DNA of 58,053 bases from Propionibacterium sp. (lineage in GTDB: Bacteria; Actinomycetota; Actinomycetes; Propionibacteriales; Propionibacteriaceae), in assembly GCA_012839035.1 (NCBI GenBank), contig DUOB01000133.1, positions 1 through 58,053 of the forward strand. Direction: 5' to 3'. Below the pieces are notes generated by a model that did not search any database, was not told where the DNA came from, and saw nothing but the letters and a program-made list of their open reading frames with translations. Numbering within the stretch: the first letter of the stretch is position 1; every line of letters starts with the position of its first letter. A program made the translations under genes and the position numbers. Positions 18,825-26,812 of the stretch are shown here, one piece after another.

Positions 18825-20608
18825 GGGTCGTCGCCACTGCGGGCCACGTCGATCACGGAAAGTCCACGCTCGTCCGGGCTCTCACCGGCACCGATCCCGA
18901 CCGCTGGGCCGAGGAACACGAGCGGGGCCTGACGATCGACCTGGGGTTCGCGCACACCCGGCTCCCGTCGGGGGAGACGGTCGCGTTCGTCGATGTGCCC
19001 GGGCACCAGCGCTTCATCGCCAACATGCTCGCCGGTCTGGGGCCCGCGCCCGCCGTGCTGTTCGTCGTCGCGGCCGATGAGGGATGGCGTGCCCAGTCGG
19101 CCGAGCATCTCGCCGCGATCGACGCGCTCGGGGTGCGGCACGGCCTCCTGGTCATCACCCGCAGTGATCTCACCGACCCCGCCCCCGCGCTGGCCCAGGC
19201 GCGGGGCCACCTGCTCGGCACCTCACTCGAGGGCTGTCCCGCCGTCTGCGTCTCCGCGGTGAGCGGAGAGGGGTTGGCTGAGCTGCGGACCGCGTTGGAT
19301 GCGCTGTGTGCGGAGCTGCCGACTCCCGATCCCGCCGGTCGGGCGCGGCTCTGGGTGGACCGGTCGTTCACGATCCGCGGGGCCGGGACGGTCGTGACCG
19401 GCACGCTCGAATCGGGCGCCCTGCGCGTCGGGGACCGTGTGTCCGTTGATGACCGTGAGGTCGGCATCCGCTACCTGCAGTCGCTCGGTGCCGAGGTCAC
19501 CCACGTCGCGGCCGTGGCACGCGTCGCGGTGAATCTGCGCGGGGTAGGGGTGACGGAGGTACGCCGCGGCTCCGTCGTGCTCACCGGCGATTGGCACTGG
19601 ACCGAGGTGGTCGATGCGCGCGTGTCGACCGACGAGGACCTCCCGGATCACCTCATGATCCACGTGGGGACCGCAGCCCTGGAGGCGCGCGTGCGTCCCC
19701 TGACGGCAGCGAGCGAGGAGGGTGCCGATGGGCGGGTACGCCACCTCCGGCTCACCTGGTCCGGCCCGCTGCCGCTGCAGGTCGGCGATCGTCTGGTCCT
19801 GCGCGATCCCGGCCGCAAACAGGTCCTCGCCGGTGCCGTCGTGCTCGACGTCGACCCGCCGCCGCTGGAGCGACGGGGTGCGGCGCGGAGCCGGGCACAG
19901 TGGCTCGCCGACGCCCCCGAACGGATCGACGTCAGCAGGGAGGTGGAGCGGCGCGGCTTCGTCGACGAGACCACGCTGCGGCGCTTGGGCGCGGACCTGT
20001 CCGAGAGTGGCTCGATGCTGCGGAAAGGGTTCTGGTTCATCGCGCCCGCCCAGTGGCAGGCCTGGCGGGAAGAACTGAGGAGGGTCGTGGCCGACCACGT
20101 CCGGAGCAATCCCCTGCAGGGCCGCATGTCCATGCAGGCAGCGTCCGAGAAGATCGGCCTGCCGCTGGACACCGTCGTTCTCGAGCCGCTGGCGGAGGAG
20201 TGCGAGCTCACCCTGCGGGACGGCTATCTCATGCCGCGTGGAGCCGTGCCCCAGCTCGGGGCCGCGGAGCAGGGTTTGCAGGAGCTGGAGAAGCGGCTGG
20301 CCCGCCAGCCCTTCCGCGCACCCGAACGCGATGATCTCGCCGCGCTCGGTCTCGGCGTACCGGAATTGGCGGCGGCGGTGCGACTCGGTCGACTGATCGA
20401 TCTGGGCGATCAGATCGTGCTCGCTCCGAAAGCGCCGGCGCTGGCGATGCGGGAACTCGTCCGGCTGCCGCAGCCCTTCACCACGAGCCAGGCGAGGCAG
20501 GCCCTCGACACCACGCGCCGGGTGGCCATCCCGTTGTTGGAGCACTTGGACGCCAAGGGCTGGACCCGCAGAATTGATGGCACGCAAAGGATCGTCGCCG
20601 GCAGGTGA
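18821..20608 (+). CDS. selB: Selenocysteine-specific elongation factor
   Basis: A 595-residue GTPase that delivers Sec-tRNA(Sec) to ribosomes paused at a UGA followed by a SECIS. The EF-Tu-like part has GHVDHGKST (8-16), switch II DVPGHQRF and TRSD in place of NKxD. The C-terminal half holds the winged-helix domains that bind the GGUCU hairpin. The last ~23 codons (from about 20537) use AGA, ATT, CAA and TTG, codons scarce in the rest of the gene, and a homologous but more GC-rich tail survives as a remnant at 23902-23983, suggesting the 3' end was replaced. The start overlaps the selA stop. Confidence 0.95.
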   Translation: MRVVATAGHVDHGKSTLVRALTGTDPDRWAEEHERGLTIDLGFAHTRLPSGETVAFVDVPGHQRFIANMLAGLGPAPAVLFVVAADEGWRAQSAEHLAAIDALGVRHGLLVITRSDLTDPAPALAQARGHLLGTSLEGCPAVCVSAVSGEGLAELRTALDALCAELPTPDPAGRARLWVDRSFTIRGAGTVVTGTLESGALRVGDRVSVDDREVGIRYLQSLGAEVTHVAAVARVAVNLRGVGVTEVRRGSVVLTGDWHWTEVVDARVSTDEDLPDHLMIHVGTAALEARVRPLTAASEEGADGRVRHLRLTWSGPLPLQVGDRLVLRDPGRKQVLAGAVVLDVDPPPLERRGAARSRAQWLADAPERIDVSREVERRGFVDETTLRRLGADLSESGSMLRKGFWFIAPAQWQAWREELRRVVADHVRSNPLQGRMSMQAASEKIGLPLDTVVLEPLAEECELTLRDGYLMPRGAVPQLGAAEQGLQELEKRLARQPFRAPERDDLAALGLGVPELAAAVRLGRLIDLGDQIVLAPKAPALAMRELVRLPQPFTTSQARQALDTTRRVAIPLLEHLDAKGWTRRIDGTQRIVAGR

Positions 20609-20618
20609 GTTCGCTCAC
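20605..20618 (+). terminator. UUCG-tetraloop hairpin at the selB stop
   Basis: GTGAG-TTCG-CTCAC is a perfect 5-bp stem with the very stable UUCG loop and includes the selB TGA (20606-20608). It is short and lacks a U-run, so it may stabilise the 3' end rather than terminate. Confidence 0.4.
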
Positions 20619-20660
20619 AAACCACGGTTCAAGACGAACAATCTCACCGAGCGCCAGCGG

Positions 20661-20690
20661 TTAGCAGGGGTTAGCCAGCCCCACTAGGCT
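20661..20690 (+). promoter_or_regulatory. Candidate promoter of the alcohol dehydrogenase gene
   Basis: TTAGCA (20661-20666) and TAGGCT (20685-20690) are 18 nt apart, 65 nt before the ATG, with GGGG...CCCC symmetry between them. The spacing and the TAnnnT box support a sigma-A-type promoter. Confidence 0.5.
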
Positions 20691-20754
20691 ACTGGCCGCG
20701 GACTCAACGATGCGACCGCACCCAGAAAGTCCCCAGCACGTTGAGGAGTCGTCA

Positions 20755-21705
20755 ATGACATGCACCGCTTGGCAGTTCACCGGAGTGAATGAGCCGCTGG
20801 TTCGCAACGAAGTCGAAACCCCCCGCCCCGGTGCCAACCAAGTGGTTCTGGATATCAAGGCTGCTGGCCTGTGCCACACCGACGTGGGGGTGCTCACCGA
20901 CGAGGGCTGGCTGTCCACCCTCGGCTACACCCCGATCACCATGGGTCACGAGGTCGCCGGAGTGATCTCCGAGGTCGGCGAGAACGTCACCGAGTGGAAG
21001 GTCGGCGACCGCGTCGGCGTCTGCCCGACCACCGAGATCGGTGCCCCCGGCTTCCTCTATGACGGTGGCTTCGGCGAGCAGGTCACCCTCGATCAGGTCG
21101 CCCTCGTCAAGATCCCCGACAACGTATCCTTCGCGCAGGGTGCCGCCGGCACGGACGCCGGCATGACCTCCCACTCGGCCGTCATCACCAACGGACAGGT
21201 CAAGGCGGGCGACAAGGTCTGCATCATCGGCATGGGTGGCCTCGGTCAGATCGGTGCCCGGGTCGCGGTGCTGGCGGGCGCCGAGGTCTACATCGTTGAC
21301 ACCAACGACGCCGTGGTCGACCTCGCCAAGCGGCTGGGTGCGAAGGACGTCAAGAAATCCATCAAGGACTATGCCGACATCGGTTTCGACTGCGTCGTTG
21401 ACTTCGCCGGCTTCGACACCACCAATGCCGCCATCGAGGCTGTCCGCTTCGGCGGTCGTGTCGTCCAGGTCGGGATGGGCAAGCTGGAGGCCACCATCTC
21501 CACCAAGGCCCTGATCCTGTCGAACGTCACTCTCATCGGTTCGGTGGGTGGCACCAAGGACGACGTGGCCGGTGTCTACCACTACTTCTCCACCGGCGAG
21601 CTCGAGGCTGCCATCACCGAGATCACGTTCGACGAGATCCCGGAGGGCCTGGACCGGCTTCACAAGGGTGGCGTGGTCGGCCGTCTGGTCGCCGTTCGCG
21701 ACTGA
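20755..21705 (+). CDS. Zinc-binding alcohol dehydrogenase family protein
   Basis: A 316-residue medium-chain dehydrogenase/reductase, probably NAD-dependent. The catalytic zinc site is present: Cys40-His41 (GLCHTD) and His65-Glu66 (GHE). The Rossmann nucleotide loop GMGGLGQIGARVAV is followed by VDTND, whose Asp favours NAD over NADP. It is about 30 residues shorter than typical alcohol dehydrogenases because the lobe with four structural-zinc cysteines after GDRVGV is missing; only PTTEIGAPGFLYDGGFGEQ remains. The substrate is unknown. The ATG follows TTGAGGAG; a terminator lies just downstream, so it is probably monocistronic. It is the first gene of the block between the two selB tails. 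Confidence 0.88.
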   Translation: MTCTAWQFTGVNEPLVRNEVETPRPGANQVVLDIKAAGLCHTDVGVLTDEGWLSTLGYTPITMGHEVAGVISEVGENVTEWKVGDRVGVCPTTEIGAPGFLYDGGFGEQVTLDQVALVKIPDNVSFAQGAAGTDAGMTSHSAVITNGQVKAGDKVCIIGMGGLGQIGARVAVLAGAEVYIVDTNDAVVDLAKRLGAKDVKKSIKDYADIGFDCVVDFAGFDTTNAAIEAVRFGGRVVQVGMGKLEATISTKALILSNVTLIGSVGGTKDDVAGVYHYFSTGELEAAITEITFDEIPEGLDRLHKGGVVGRLVAVRD

Positions 21706-21711
21706 GGGTTT

Positions 21712-21732
21712 GCGGGTGATCTGATCGCCCGC
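21712..21732 (+). terminator. First hairpin after the alcohol dehydrogenase gene
   Basis: GCGGGTGA pairs with TCGCCCGC over 8 bp with one G-U pair and a 5-nt loop, 6 nt after the stop codon. Confidence 0.5.
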
Positions 21733-21739
21733 CACGATC

Positions 21740-21788
21740 GGCATGGGCACACCGCCAGGCCATGACGGCGCGTGTGCTCATGCCTTTT
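21740..21788 (+). terminator. Rho-independent terminator
   Basis: GGCATGGGCACAC (21740-21752) pairs with GTGTGCTCATGCC (21772-21784) over 13 bp with one G-U pair, followed by TTTTCCTT. It is the clearest intrinsic terminator in the window and isolates the alcohol dehydrogenase gene from the PadR operon. Confidence 0.85.
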
Positions 21789-21804
21789 CCTTGTCCAGCT
21801 AGTT

Positions 21805-21830
21805 GGTTATGCATGCTAAGGTGTATAACC
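21805..21830. promoter_or_regulatory. PadR-type operator over the padR promoter
   Basis: A 26-bp dyad GGTTATnCA-N8-TGnATAACC with 8 matched pairs per arm lies 29 nt before the PadR start, overlapping a TATAAC -10-like box (21824-21829). Long interrupted dyads at their own promoters are usual for PadR regulators, so autorepression is likely. Confidence 0.6.
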
Positions 21831-21859
21831 TGTTAGTAGGTCGTGCATAGGAGGCGCCC

Positions 21860-22198
21860 GTGGCCAGGAAGAAGGATGAGGAGCTCGCCCAGTTGCGCAA
21901 GGGTGTGCTGGAGATCGCGGTGCTCGCGCTCCTGCGTGTGCGGCCGCATTACGGCGGCGAACTCGTCGAGGCCCTGGCCGAGCGGCCCGCGCTCGCCACC
22001 GGCGCCGGCACGATCTATCCGCTGCTGACCCGCCTGCGTCGTGCCGGCTGGGTCGACACCACGTGGGAGGAGTCCCCGGTGGGCCCCCCGCGCAAGTACT
22101 ACACGCTCACCCCCGCGGGTCGCGCCGAGCTGACCCGGCTCAGCGCCGCGTGGCGCCAGCTCGCCGACTCGCTCACCGCGCTGTTGGAGGAATCATGA
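21860..22198 (+). CDS. PadR-family transcriptional regulator
   Basis: A 112-residue winged-helix regulator. The PadR pattern is complete: LRKGVLEIAVLALLRVRPHYGGELVEAL (helices 1-2), GTIYPLLTRLRRAGWV (recognition helix) and PRKYYTLTPAGRAEL (wing), then a short C-terminal helix for dimerisation. It is of the small PadR-s2 type, often responding to hydrophobic compounds or controlling membrane-protein genes. AGGAGG lies upstream of the GTG start. It is coupled by ATGA to the following membrane-protein gene and is probably autoregulated at the dyad 21805-21830. Confidence 0.9.
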   Translation: MARKKDEELAQLRKGVLEIAVLALLRVRPHYGGELVEALAERPALATGAGTIYPLLTRLRRAGWVDTTWEESPVGPPRKYYTLTPAGRAELTRLSAAWRQLADSLTALLEES

Positions 22199-22986
22199 AC
22201 GACTACACGATCGAGGTGTCCCGCCATCTCACCGGTCTGCGCGCCGCCGATCGCGAGGCCGCGCTCGCCGACCTGGAGGAGCTGCTTGCCGGCGGGGTCA
22301 CCCCGGCGGAGCTCGGGCCGGCGGAGGAGTACGCCGCGAGTCTGCGCGAGGCGCTCGGCCGTCCCCGGCGCCGGATCCCCGGAGGGTTGTTCCCGGATCG
22401 CGAGGCGCGTGAGCGGATGTGGGCGCCGGAGAACCCGCGCCTGTTCGTGCCGCGCGGGTTCGGCCTCGGCTGGCGGCTCAACCTCGGCGCCGTGGCCGTC
22501 CGGCTCGGCTGGTTGCGTCCCGATGATGCCGATGCGGATGTCCTCGCGGCCATTCCCGAGGAGGTACGCCGCGCTCAGCGCGCGGTCCCGATCGCCCTGG
22601 CCGCGCTGACCGCCCTCGGTGCCGGTGTTCTGTGGCGAGAGGGCGCGCACATCCCGGTGAACTTCGACGCCGCAGGCCGGGTCAACAGATGGGCCGACCG
22701 GCGCTGGCTGCTGGCCATCGTCGCGGCCACGGGTGGGATCACCGCCTGGGGTGTCGGGCAGGCCGAGGGTGAGGACATCATCGTCCGGCCTGCGCTCGCC
22801 AGCTCCGCCGGAGCGACTGCGGTCACCTATCTCGCCACAGCACTCGCCGGGAGCCGCCGACCCGACGCGGCCCGGCCCTGGATCGGGCCGGCGGTCGTCC
22901 TCACCCCGGTGTTGACCGAACTCGCCGCGACCGTCCTCCCGCTGCGGGCCGGTCTGGCCCGCGTCGCCGAGGGCCCGGACCGATGA
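22195..22986 (+). CDS. Membrane protein co-transcribed with PadR (HAAS/DUF1648-like)
   Basis: A 263-residue protein. Residues 1-55 form a charged, Leu-rich helical domain (YTIEVSRHLTGLRAADREAALADLEELLAGG) like the HAAS domain that often accompanies PadR genes. A middle part has LFVPRGFGLGWRLNLGAVAVRLG, then four or five hydrophobic stretches; IPVNFDAAGRVNRWADRRW resembles the DUF1648 motif of SdpI-like immunity proteins. The domain calls are from memory of family patterns and are moderate. Its start overlaps the padR stop (ATGA) and its end overlaps the CPBP gene (ATGA), so the three are one translational unit. Confidence 0.6.
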   Translation: MNDYTIEVSRHLTGLRAADREAALADLEELLAGGVTPAELGPAEEYAASLREALGRPRRRIPGGLFPDREARERMWAPENPRLFVPRGFGLGWRLNLGAVAVRLGWLRPDDADADVLAAIPEEVRRAQRAVPIALAALTALGAGVLWREGAHIPVNFDAAGRVNRWADRRWLLAIVAATGGITAWGVGQAEGEDIIVRPALASSAGATAVTYLATALAGSRRPDAARPWIGPAVVLTPVLTELAATVLPLRAGLARVAEGPDR

Positions 22987-24011
22987 CCGCCGCTCGTTCC
23001 CGCGGCAACGTCACCACGCGCTCGCTGGTGGCGTACATCCTGCTCGCCCACGCCCTCGCCTGGCTCGTCAGCCTCCCGCTCTGGCTCGGCCCGGGCCTGC
23101 GCCAGCCGGTGCTCGTGGCGGTCGTCGGCGCGATCATGATGTTCACCCCGACGGCCGCGACCCTGCTCGTGCTGCGGCGCGGCGAGCGGCGGCCCTGGCG
23201 TGAGCTCGCCCGCACGGTCGGGCTGGGCGTGGGCCGCAGTCCGGGGCGCCTGTTCGCCTGGCTGGGGCTGGTCGCTGCGGCGGTCTATGTCGTGGTCCTC
23301 GGCGCGACCCTCACCAGCACGCTCCTCGGGCAGTTCGACCTCGATCCCGGCTTCTCCGGCATGGCAGAGCTGCTGCGCCAGCAGGGCGCCGCCCCCCAGG
23401 GGATTCCCCTCGGCCTGATGGCCGCCCTGCTGCTCGGCGCGGCCCTGCTCAACGGGGCGATCAACACGATCCCGGCGCTGGGGGAGGAGATCGGCTGGCG
23501 CGGGTTCCTGTTCCCCGAGCTGCAGGCCAGGTTCGGCACCGGAGCAGCACTGGTCGCGACCGGCATCATCTGGGGGCTGTGGCACGCGCCGCTGATCCTG
23601 CTGGGCTACAACTATCCGCTGCACCCCGTCCTCGGCCTGCTCGCCTTCTGCGTCGTGTGCACGCTGCTGACCGGGATCCTGGCCTGGGTCCGCCAGCGGT
23701 CCGGATCGGTGTGGCCCGCCGCCTATGGCCACGGCCTGTTCAACGCGCTCTTCGGGACCGCGCTGCTCGTCTTCCAGCGCGCCGGTGCCGAGGTCGACGC
23801 CCTGCACGGCACGGTGCTCGGCTGGTCGGGCTGGCCCGTCCCGGTGATCCTCGTCGCGGCGCTGCTCATCGCCGGGGCCTACACCCCCCTCTCCCCAAAC
23901 CGAGCGAGCAGCGCTGGAGCATCTCGATCGCCGCGGCTGGACGCGACGGCTCGACGGCAGCCCACCGCGAGGTCCGCGTATGACCGGCGAGGGAGCGCGC
24001 CACTAGAGTGA
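22983..24011 (+). CDS. CPBP-family intramembrane protease
   Basis: A 342-residue polytopic protein of the Abi/CPBP (Rce1-like) family. Motif 1 [14 protein letters not shown] gives Glu168, Glu169 and Arg173; motif 2 GLWHAP gives His201; motif 3 is GHGLFN. These residues form the glutamate protease site. About eight membrane segments are visible. The last ~40 residues (after [11 protein letters not shown]) are unlike other family members: the DNA there encodes, in another frame, a selB C-terminal remnant, so the natural stop seems lost and the tail is read from foreign sequence. It is the third gene of the PadR operon; its stop overlaps the metG -10 box. Confidence 0.85.
   Translation: MTAARSRGNVTTRSLVAYILLAHALAWLVSLPLWLGPGLRQPVLVAVVGAIMMFTPTAATLLVLRRGERRPWRELARTVGLGVGRSPGRLFAWLGLVAAAVYVVVLGATLTSTLLGQFDLDPGFSGMAELLRQQGAAPQGIPLGLMAALLLGAALLNGAINTIPALGEEIGWRGFLFPELQARFGTGAALVATGIIWGLWHAPLILLGYNYPLHPVLGLLAFCVVCTLLTGILAWVRQRSGSVWPAAYGHGLFNALFGTALLVFQRAGAEVDALHGTVLGWSGWPVPVILVAALLIAGAYTPLSPNRASSAGASRSPRLDATARRQPTARSAYDRRGSAPLE
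23902..23983 (+). pseudogene. Remnant of a second selB 3' end (frameshifted)
   Basis: In the frame different from the CPBP gene this stretch reads [16 protein letters not shown], against LEHLDAKGWTRRIDGT at the end of SelB: 12 of the first 15 residues are identical. Removing one C from the CCC run at about 23960 lets the frame continue HREVRV and stop at TGA 23981-23983, a normal SelB-like end. The codons are GC-rich, unlike the tail of the intact selB. I infer that this is a displaced original selB terminus left when 20.6-23.9 kb was inserted. Confidence 0.65.
24004..24009 (+). promoter_or_regulatory. -10 box of metG, leaderless start
   Basis: TAGAGT ends 7 nt before ATG 24017. A transcript from here would begin at or next to the ATG, which explains the missing ribosome site and excludes the in-frame GTG at 24008. 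Confidence 0.6.
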
Positions 24012-24016
24012 CGCTC

Positions 24017-25804
24017 ATGTGTGCTCATGTTCTGACCTCCGTCGCTTGGCCGTATGCCAACGGCCCCCGCCACATCGGTCACGTCTCCGGCTTCGGTGTG
24101 CCGTCCGATGTGTTCTCGCGCTTCATGCGAATGTCGGGCCACGACGTCTTGATGGTCTCCGGCACCGACGAGCACGGCACCCCGATCTCGGTCCAGGCCG
24201 AGAAAGAAGGGATGACGACGCGGGAGTTGGCGGACAAATACAACCGGGTGATCGTCGACGACCTCCAGGGGCTCGGGCTGTCCTATGACCTGTTCACCCG
24301 CACGACGACGCAGAACCACTATCGGGTCACCCAGAAGATCTTCACGTCGCTGTTCGAGAACGGCTATGCGGTCGCCAAGCCGACGAAAGGCGCGATCAGC
24401 CCGTCGACCGGGCGTACGCTGCCGGACCGCTATATCGAGGGCACCTGCCCACTCTGCGGCTATGACGGGGCCCGCGGCGACCAGTGCGACAACTGCGGCA
24501 ACCAGCTCGACCCGATCGACCTGAAGAACCCGCGCTCCCGGATCAACGGTGAGACGCCCGAGTTCGTCGAGACCGACCACTTCTTCCTCGACCTGCCGGC
24601 GCTGTCCGACGCGCTCGGGTCGTGGTTGTCCAAGCGCACCGACTGGCGCCCCAACGTGCTCAAGTTCTCCCAGAACCTCATCGAGGACCTGCGCCCGCGG
24701 GCAATCACGCGGGATCTGGACTGGGGCGTACCCATTCCGCTCGACGGCTGGCGGGACCAGCCGATGAAGCGGCTCTATGTCTGGTTCGACGCTGTGATCG
24801 GCTATCTGTCCTCCTCGGTCGAATGGGCCCGGCGCTCGGGGGATCCCGAGGCCTGGCGCAACTGGTGGACGAACCCCGAGGCGCTGAGCTACTACTTCAT
24901 GGGCAAGGACAACATCGTCTTCCACTCGGTGATCTGGCCGTCGATGCTGCTCGGCGTCAACGGCGAGGGAACCCGTGGCGGCAATCCCGGCTTCGGTGAG
25001 CGACTCAACCTGCCGACCGAGGTCGTGTCGTCGGAATACCTGACGATGTCGGGCTCGAAGTTCTCCACCTCCCGCGGCACCGTGATCTATGTCACCGACT
25101 TCCTCAAGGACTTCGGCCCCGACGCGCTGCGCTATTTCATCGCGGTCGCCGGCCCGGAGAACAACGACACCGACTTCACCTGGGAGGAGTTCGTCCGCCG
25201 CACCAACAACGAGCTCGCCAACGAGTGGGGCAACCTCGTCAACCGCTCGATCTCGATGGCCCACAAGAACAACGGCGGCGTCCCCGAGCCCGGCGAGATC
25301 CAGGCCGTCGACGCCCAGTTGCTCGAGACCTCCAAGGCCGGCTTCAGCGAGGTCGGTGAACTGCTGCGCCGCAACAAGTTCAAGATCGCGATCACCGAGG
25401 CCATGCGCATTGCGGGCGCGGCGAACCGCTACCTGTCCGAGACCGAGCCGTGGAAGCTCAAGGACGACCCGGCCCGCCGCGACACCGTCCTGCACACGGC
25501 GCTGCAGGTCGTCTCCGACGTGAACACGCTGTTGACGCCGTTCCTGCCGCACGCCTCGCAGAAGGTGTTCGAGGCGCTCGGTGGCGAGGGCACCTGGGCC
25601 GCGCAGCCGGAGATCCGCGAGGTCTCGGAGGAGGGCAATGCGGACTATCCGGTGATCACGGGGGAGTACGCCGACCAGCAGGCGGTCTGGGAGTCCCGCC
25701 CGATCCGCGCCGGTCAGCCGCTGGCCAAGCCGTCCCCGTTGTTCCCCAAGCTCGACGAGAGGCTCGGTGAGACCGGGCCGGAGTGGGCCCCGATCGAGGC
25801 CTGA
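24017..25804 (+). CDS. metG: Methionyl-tRNA synthetase
   Basis: A 595-residue class I aminoacyl-tRNA synthetase charging tRNA-Met. The HIGH motif is HIGH in [15 protein letters not shown]; the KMSKS counterpart is FSTSRGT within [12 protein letters not shown]. The zinc knuckle [17 protein letters not shown] is present. The anticodon-binding helical domain fills the C-terminus; there is no C-terminal tRNA-binding EMAP domain, as in other actinobacterial enzymes. The ATG at 24017 is chosen from the leaderless -10 box. Its last 91 nt overlap the convergent CPBP gene. Confidence 0.95.
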   Translation: MCAHVLTSVAWPYANGPRHIGHVSGFGVPSDVFSRFMRMSGHDVLMVSGTDEHGTPISVQAEKEGMTTRELADKYNRVIVDDLQGLGLSYDLFTRTTTQNHYRVTQKIFTSLFENGYAVAKPTKGAISPSTGRTLPDRYIEGTCPLCGYDGARGDQCDNCGNQLDPIDLKNPRSRINGETPEFVETDHFFLDLPALSDALGSWLSKRTDWRPNVLKFSQNLIEDLRPRAITRDLDWGVPIPLDGWRDQPMKRLYVWFDAVIGYLSSSVEWARRSGDPEAWRNWWTNPEALSYYFMGKDNIVFHSVIWPSMLLGVNGEGTRGGNPGFGERLNLPTEVVSSEYLTMSGSKFSTSRGTVIYVTDFLKDFGPDALRYFIAVAGPENNDTDFTWEEFVRRTNNELANEWGNLVNRSISMAHKNNGGVPEPGEIQAVDAQLLETSKAGFSEVGELLRRNKFKIAITEAMRIAGAANRYLSETEPWKLKDDPARRDTVLHTALQVVSDVNTLLTPFLPHASQKVFEALGGEGTWAAQPEIREVSEEGNADYPVITGEYADQQAVWESRPIRAGQPLAKPSPLFPKLDERLGETGPEWAPIEA

Positions 25805-26796
25805 GCCTGGCGGGCCCGGCGCACCCACATCGGGGCGACCACGGCCCGGCGTCGCACCAGGGCGACCGCGATGACCACGGTTGCGGCGACCAGGAGCAGC
25901 ACGGTGATGATGCTGGCCTCCGCGCCGAAAACACCGCCGGAGATCAGGTCGTGCCCCTGGGCACTGGTTCGGAAGATGCTCGGCGCGCCACTGCCGGTCC
26001 CGGACACGATCACGCCGAGGACGGGGCCCTGGACGACGTTCCAGGCGGCGTGGAAGCCGATCACGATCCACAGCGAGCGGGTGTACGCGTAGAGCACGGC
26101 GAGCAGCACCCCTGCCTCGAGGGCGATCGCGATCGCGCCCCACAGGTTCGCGTCAGGGTTGCCGAGGTGAGCGAAACCGAAGAACACGCCCGAGACCAGC
26201 GCCGCAATCCAGGTGCCCGTGAACTCCTCCACGACCCGGAAGAGAATGCCGCGGAAGAGGATCTCCTCCGAGATGCCGGCCGCTGCGCCGACCAGGAGCA
26301 CCTGCAGCCACCAGTGGCCCCAGTTCACCTGCGCCAGACCCTCCAGCCTGAGGCCACCGAGCAACACGATCACCAGGTAACTCACTCCGAAGGCGACGGC
26401 CCCGCCGCCCAACCCCCAGACGAGACCGAGCGCACGCTTCGGGGCCAGCTCCACCGGTGGTCGGCGTCGTTCGATCAGGGTGACGAGGAGGAGGTACGCC
26501 GCCACCGTCACCACGATCTGCGCGACCGCCATCGCGCCGACACTCTCCAGGAGCTGGGGCGCGAACAGCGCCAGGGCGATGGCGGCGAGAACGCCGACCA
26601 GGGCTGCGAGCGCCACGAACAGCACCACGCGCAGCAGCGGGTTGAAGAGCACCGGGATCCTGGCCGCACGGGAACGCGGCGGAGTGTCGGCGGCGAGACC
26701 GTCCGGGCGCACGACCGGACCGCCGAACCAGGAGTTGGGCGCGCGTTGTGGGCCGATGGGATTTCCGGTTGCGGGGTCAACAACGAGAGTGGGCAC
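25714..26796 (-). CDS. CPBP-family intramembrane protease (second)
   Basis: A 360-residue polytopic protein of the CPBP family. Motif 1 is [16 protein letters not shown] (catalytic Glu-Glu and Arg), motif 2 FGFAHLGN (His) and motif 3 [11 protein letters not shown]. An N-terminal 45-residue cytoplasmic tail precedes about eight membrane segments; a basic tail RRARQAQ and ~25 polar residues follow. Those terminal ~30 residues are encoded antisense to metG. GTG 26796 is preceded at 6 nt by GATACT, a likely leaderless promoter within the 16-nt gap after the mutase gene. It differs clearly from the CPBP protein at 22983. Confidence 0.85.
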   Translation of the reverse strand: MPTLVVDPATGNPIGPQRAPNSWFGGPVVRPDGLAADTPPRSRAARIPVLFNPLLRVVLFVALAALVGVLAAIALALFAPQLLESVGAMAVAQIVVTVAAYLLLVTLIERRRPPVELAPKRALGLVWGLGGGAVAFGVSYLVIVLLGGLRLEGLAQVNWGHWWLQVLLVGAAAGISEEILFRGILFRVVEEFTGTWIAALVSGVFFGFAHLGNPDANLWGAIAIALEAGVLLAVLYAYTRSLWIVIGFHAAWNVVQGPVLGVIVSGTGSGAPSIFRTSAQGHDLISGGVFGAEASIITVLLLVAATVVIAVALVRRRAVVAPMWVRRARQAQASIGAHSGPVSPSLSSSLGNNGDGLASG

Positions 26797-26812
26797 GGCT
26801 CCAGTATCGCGG

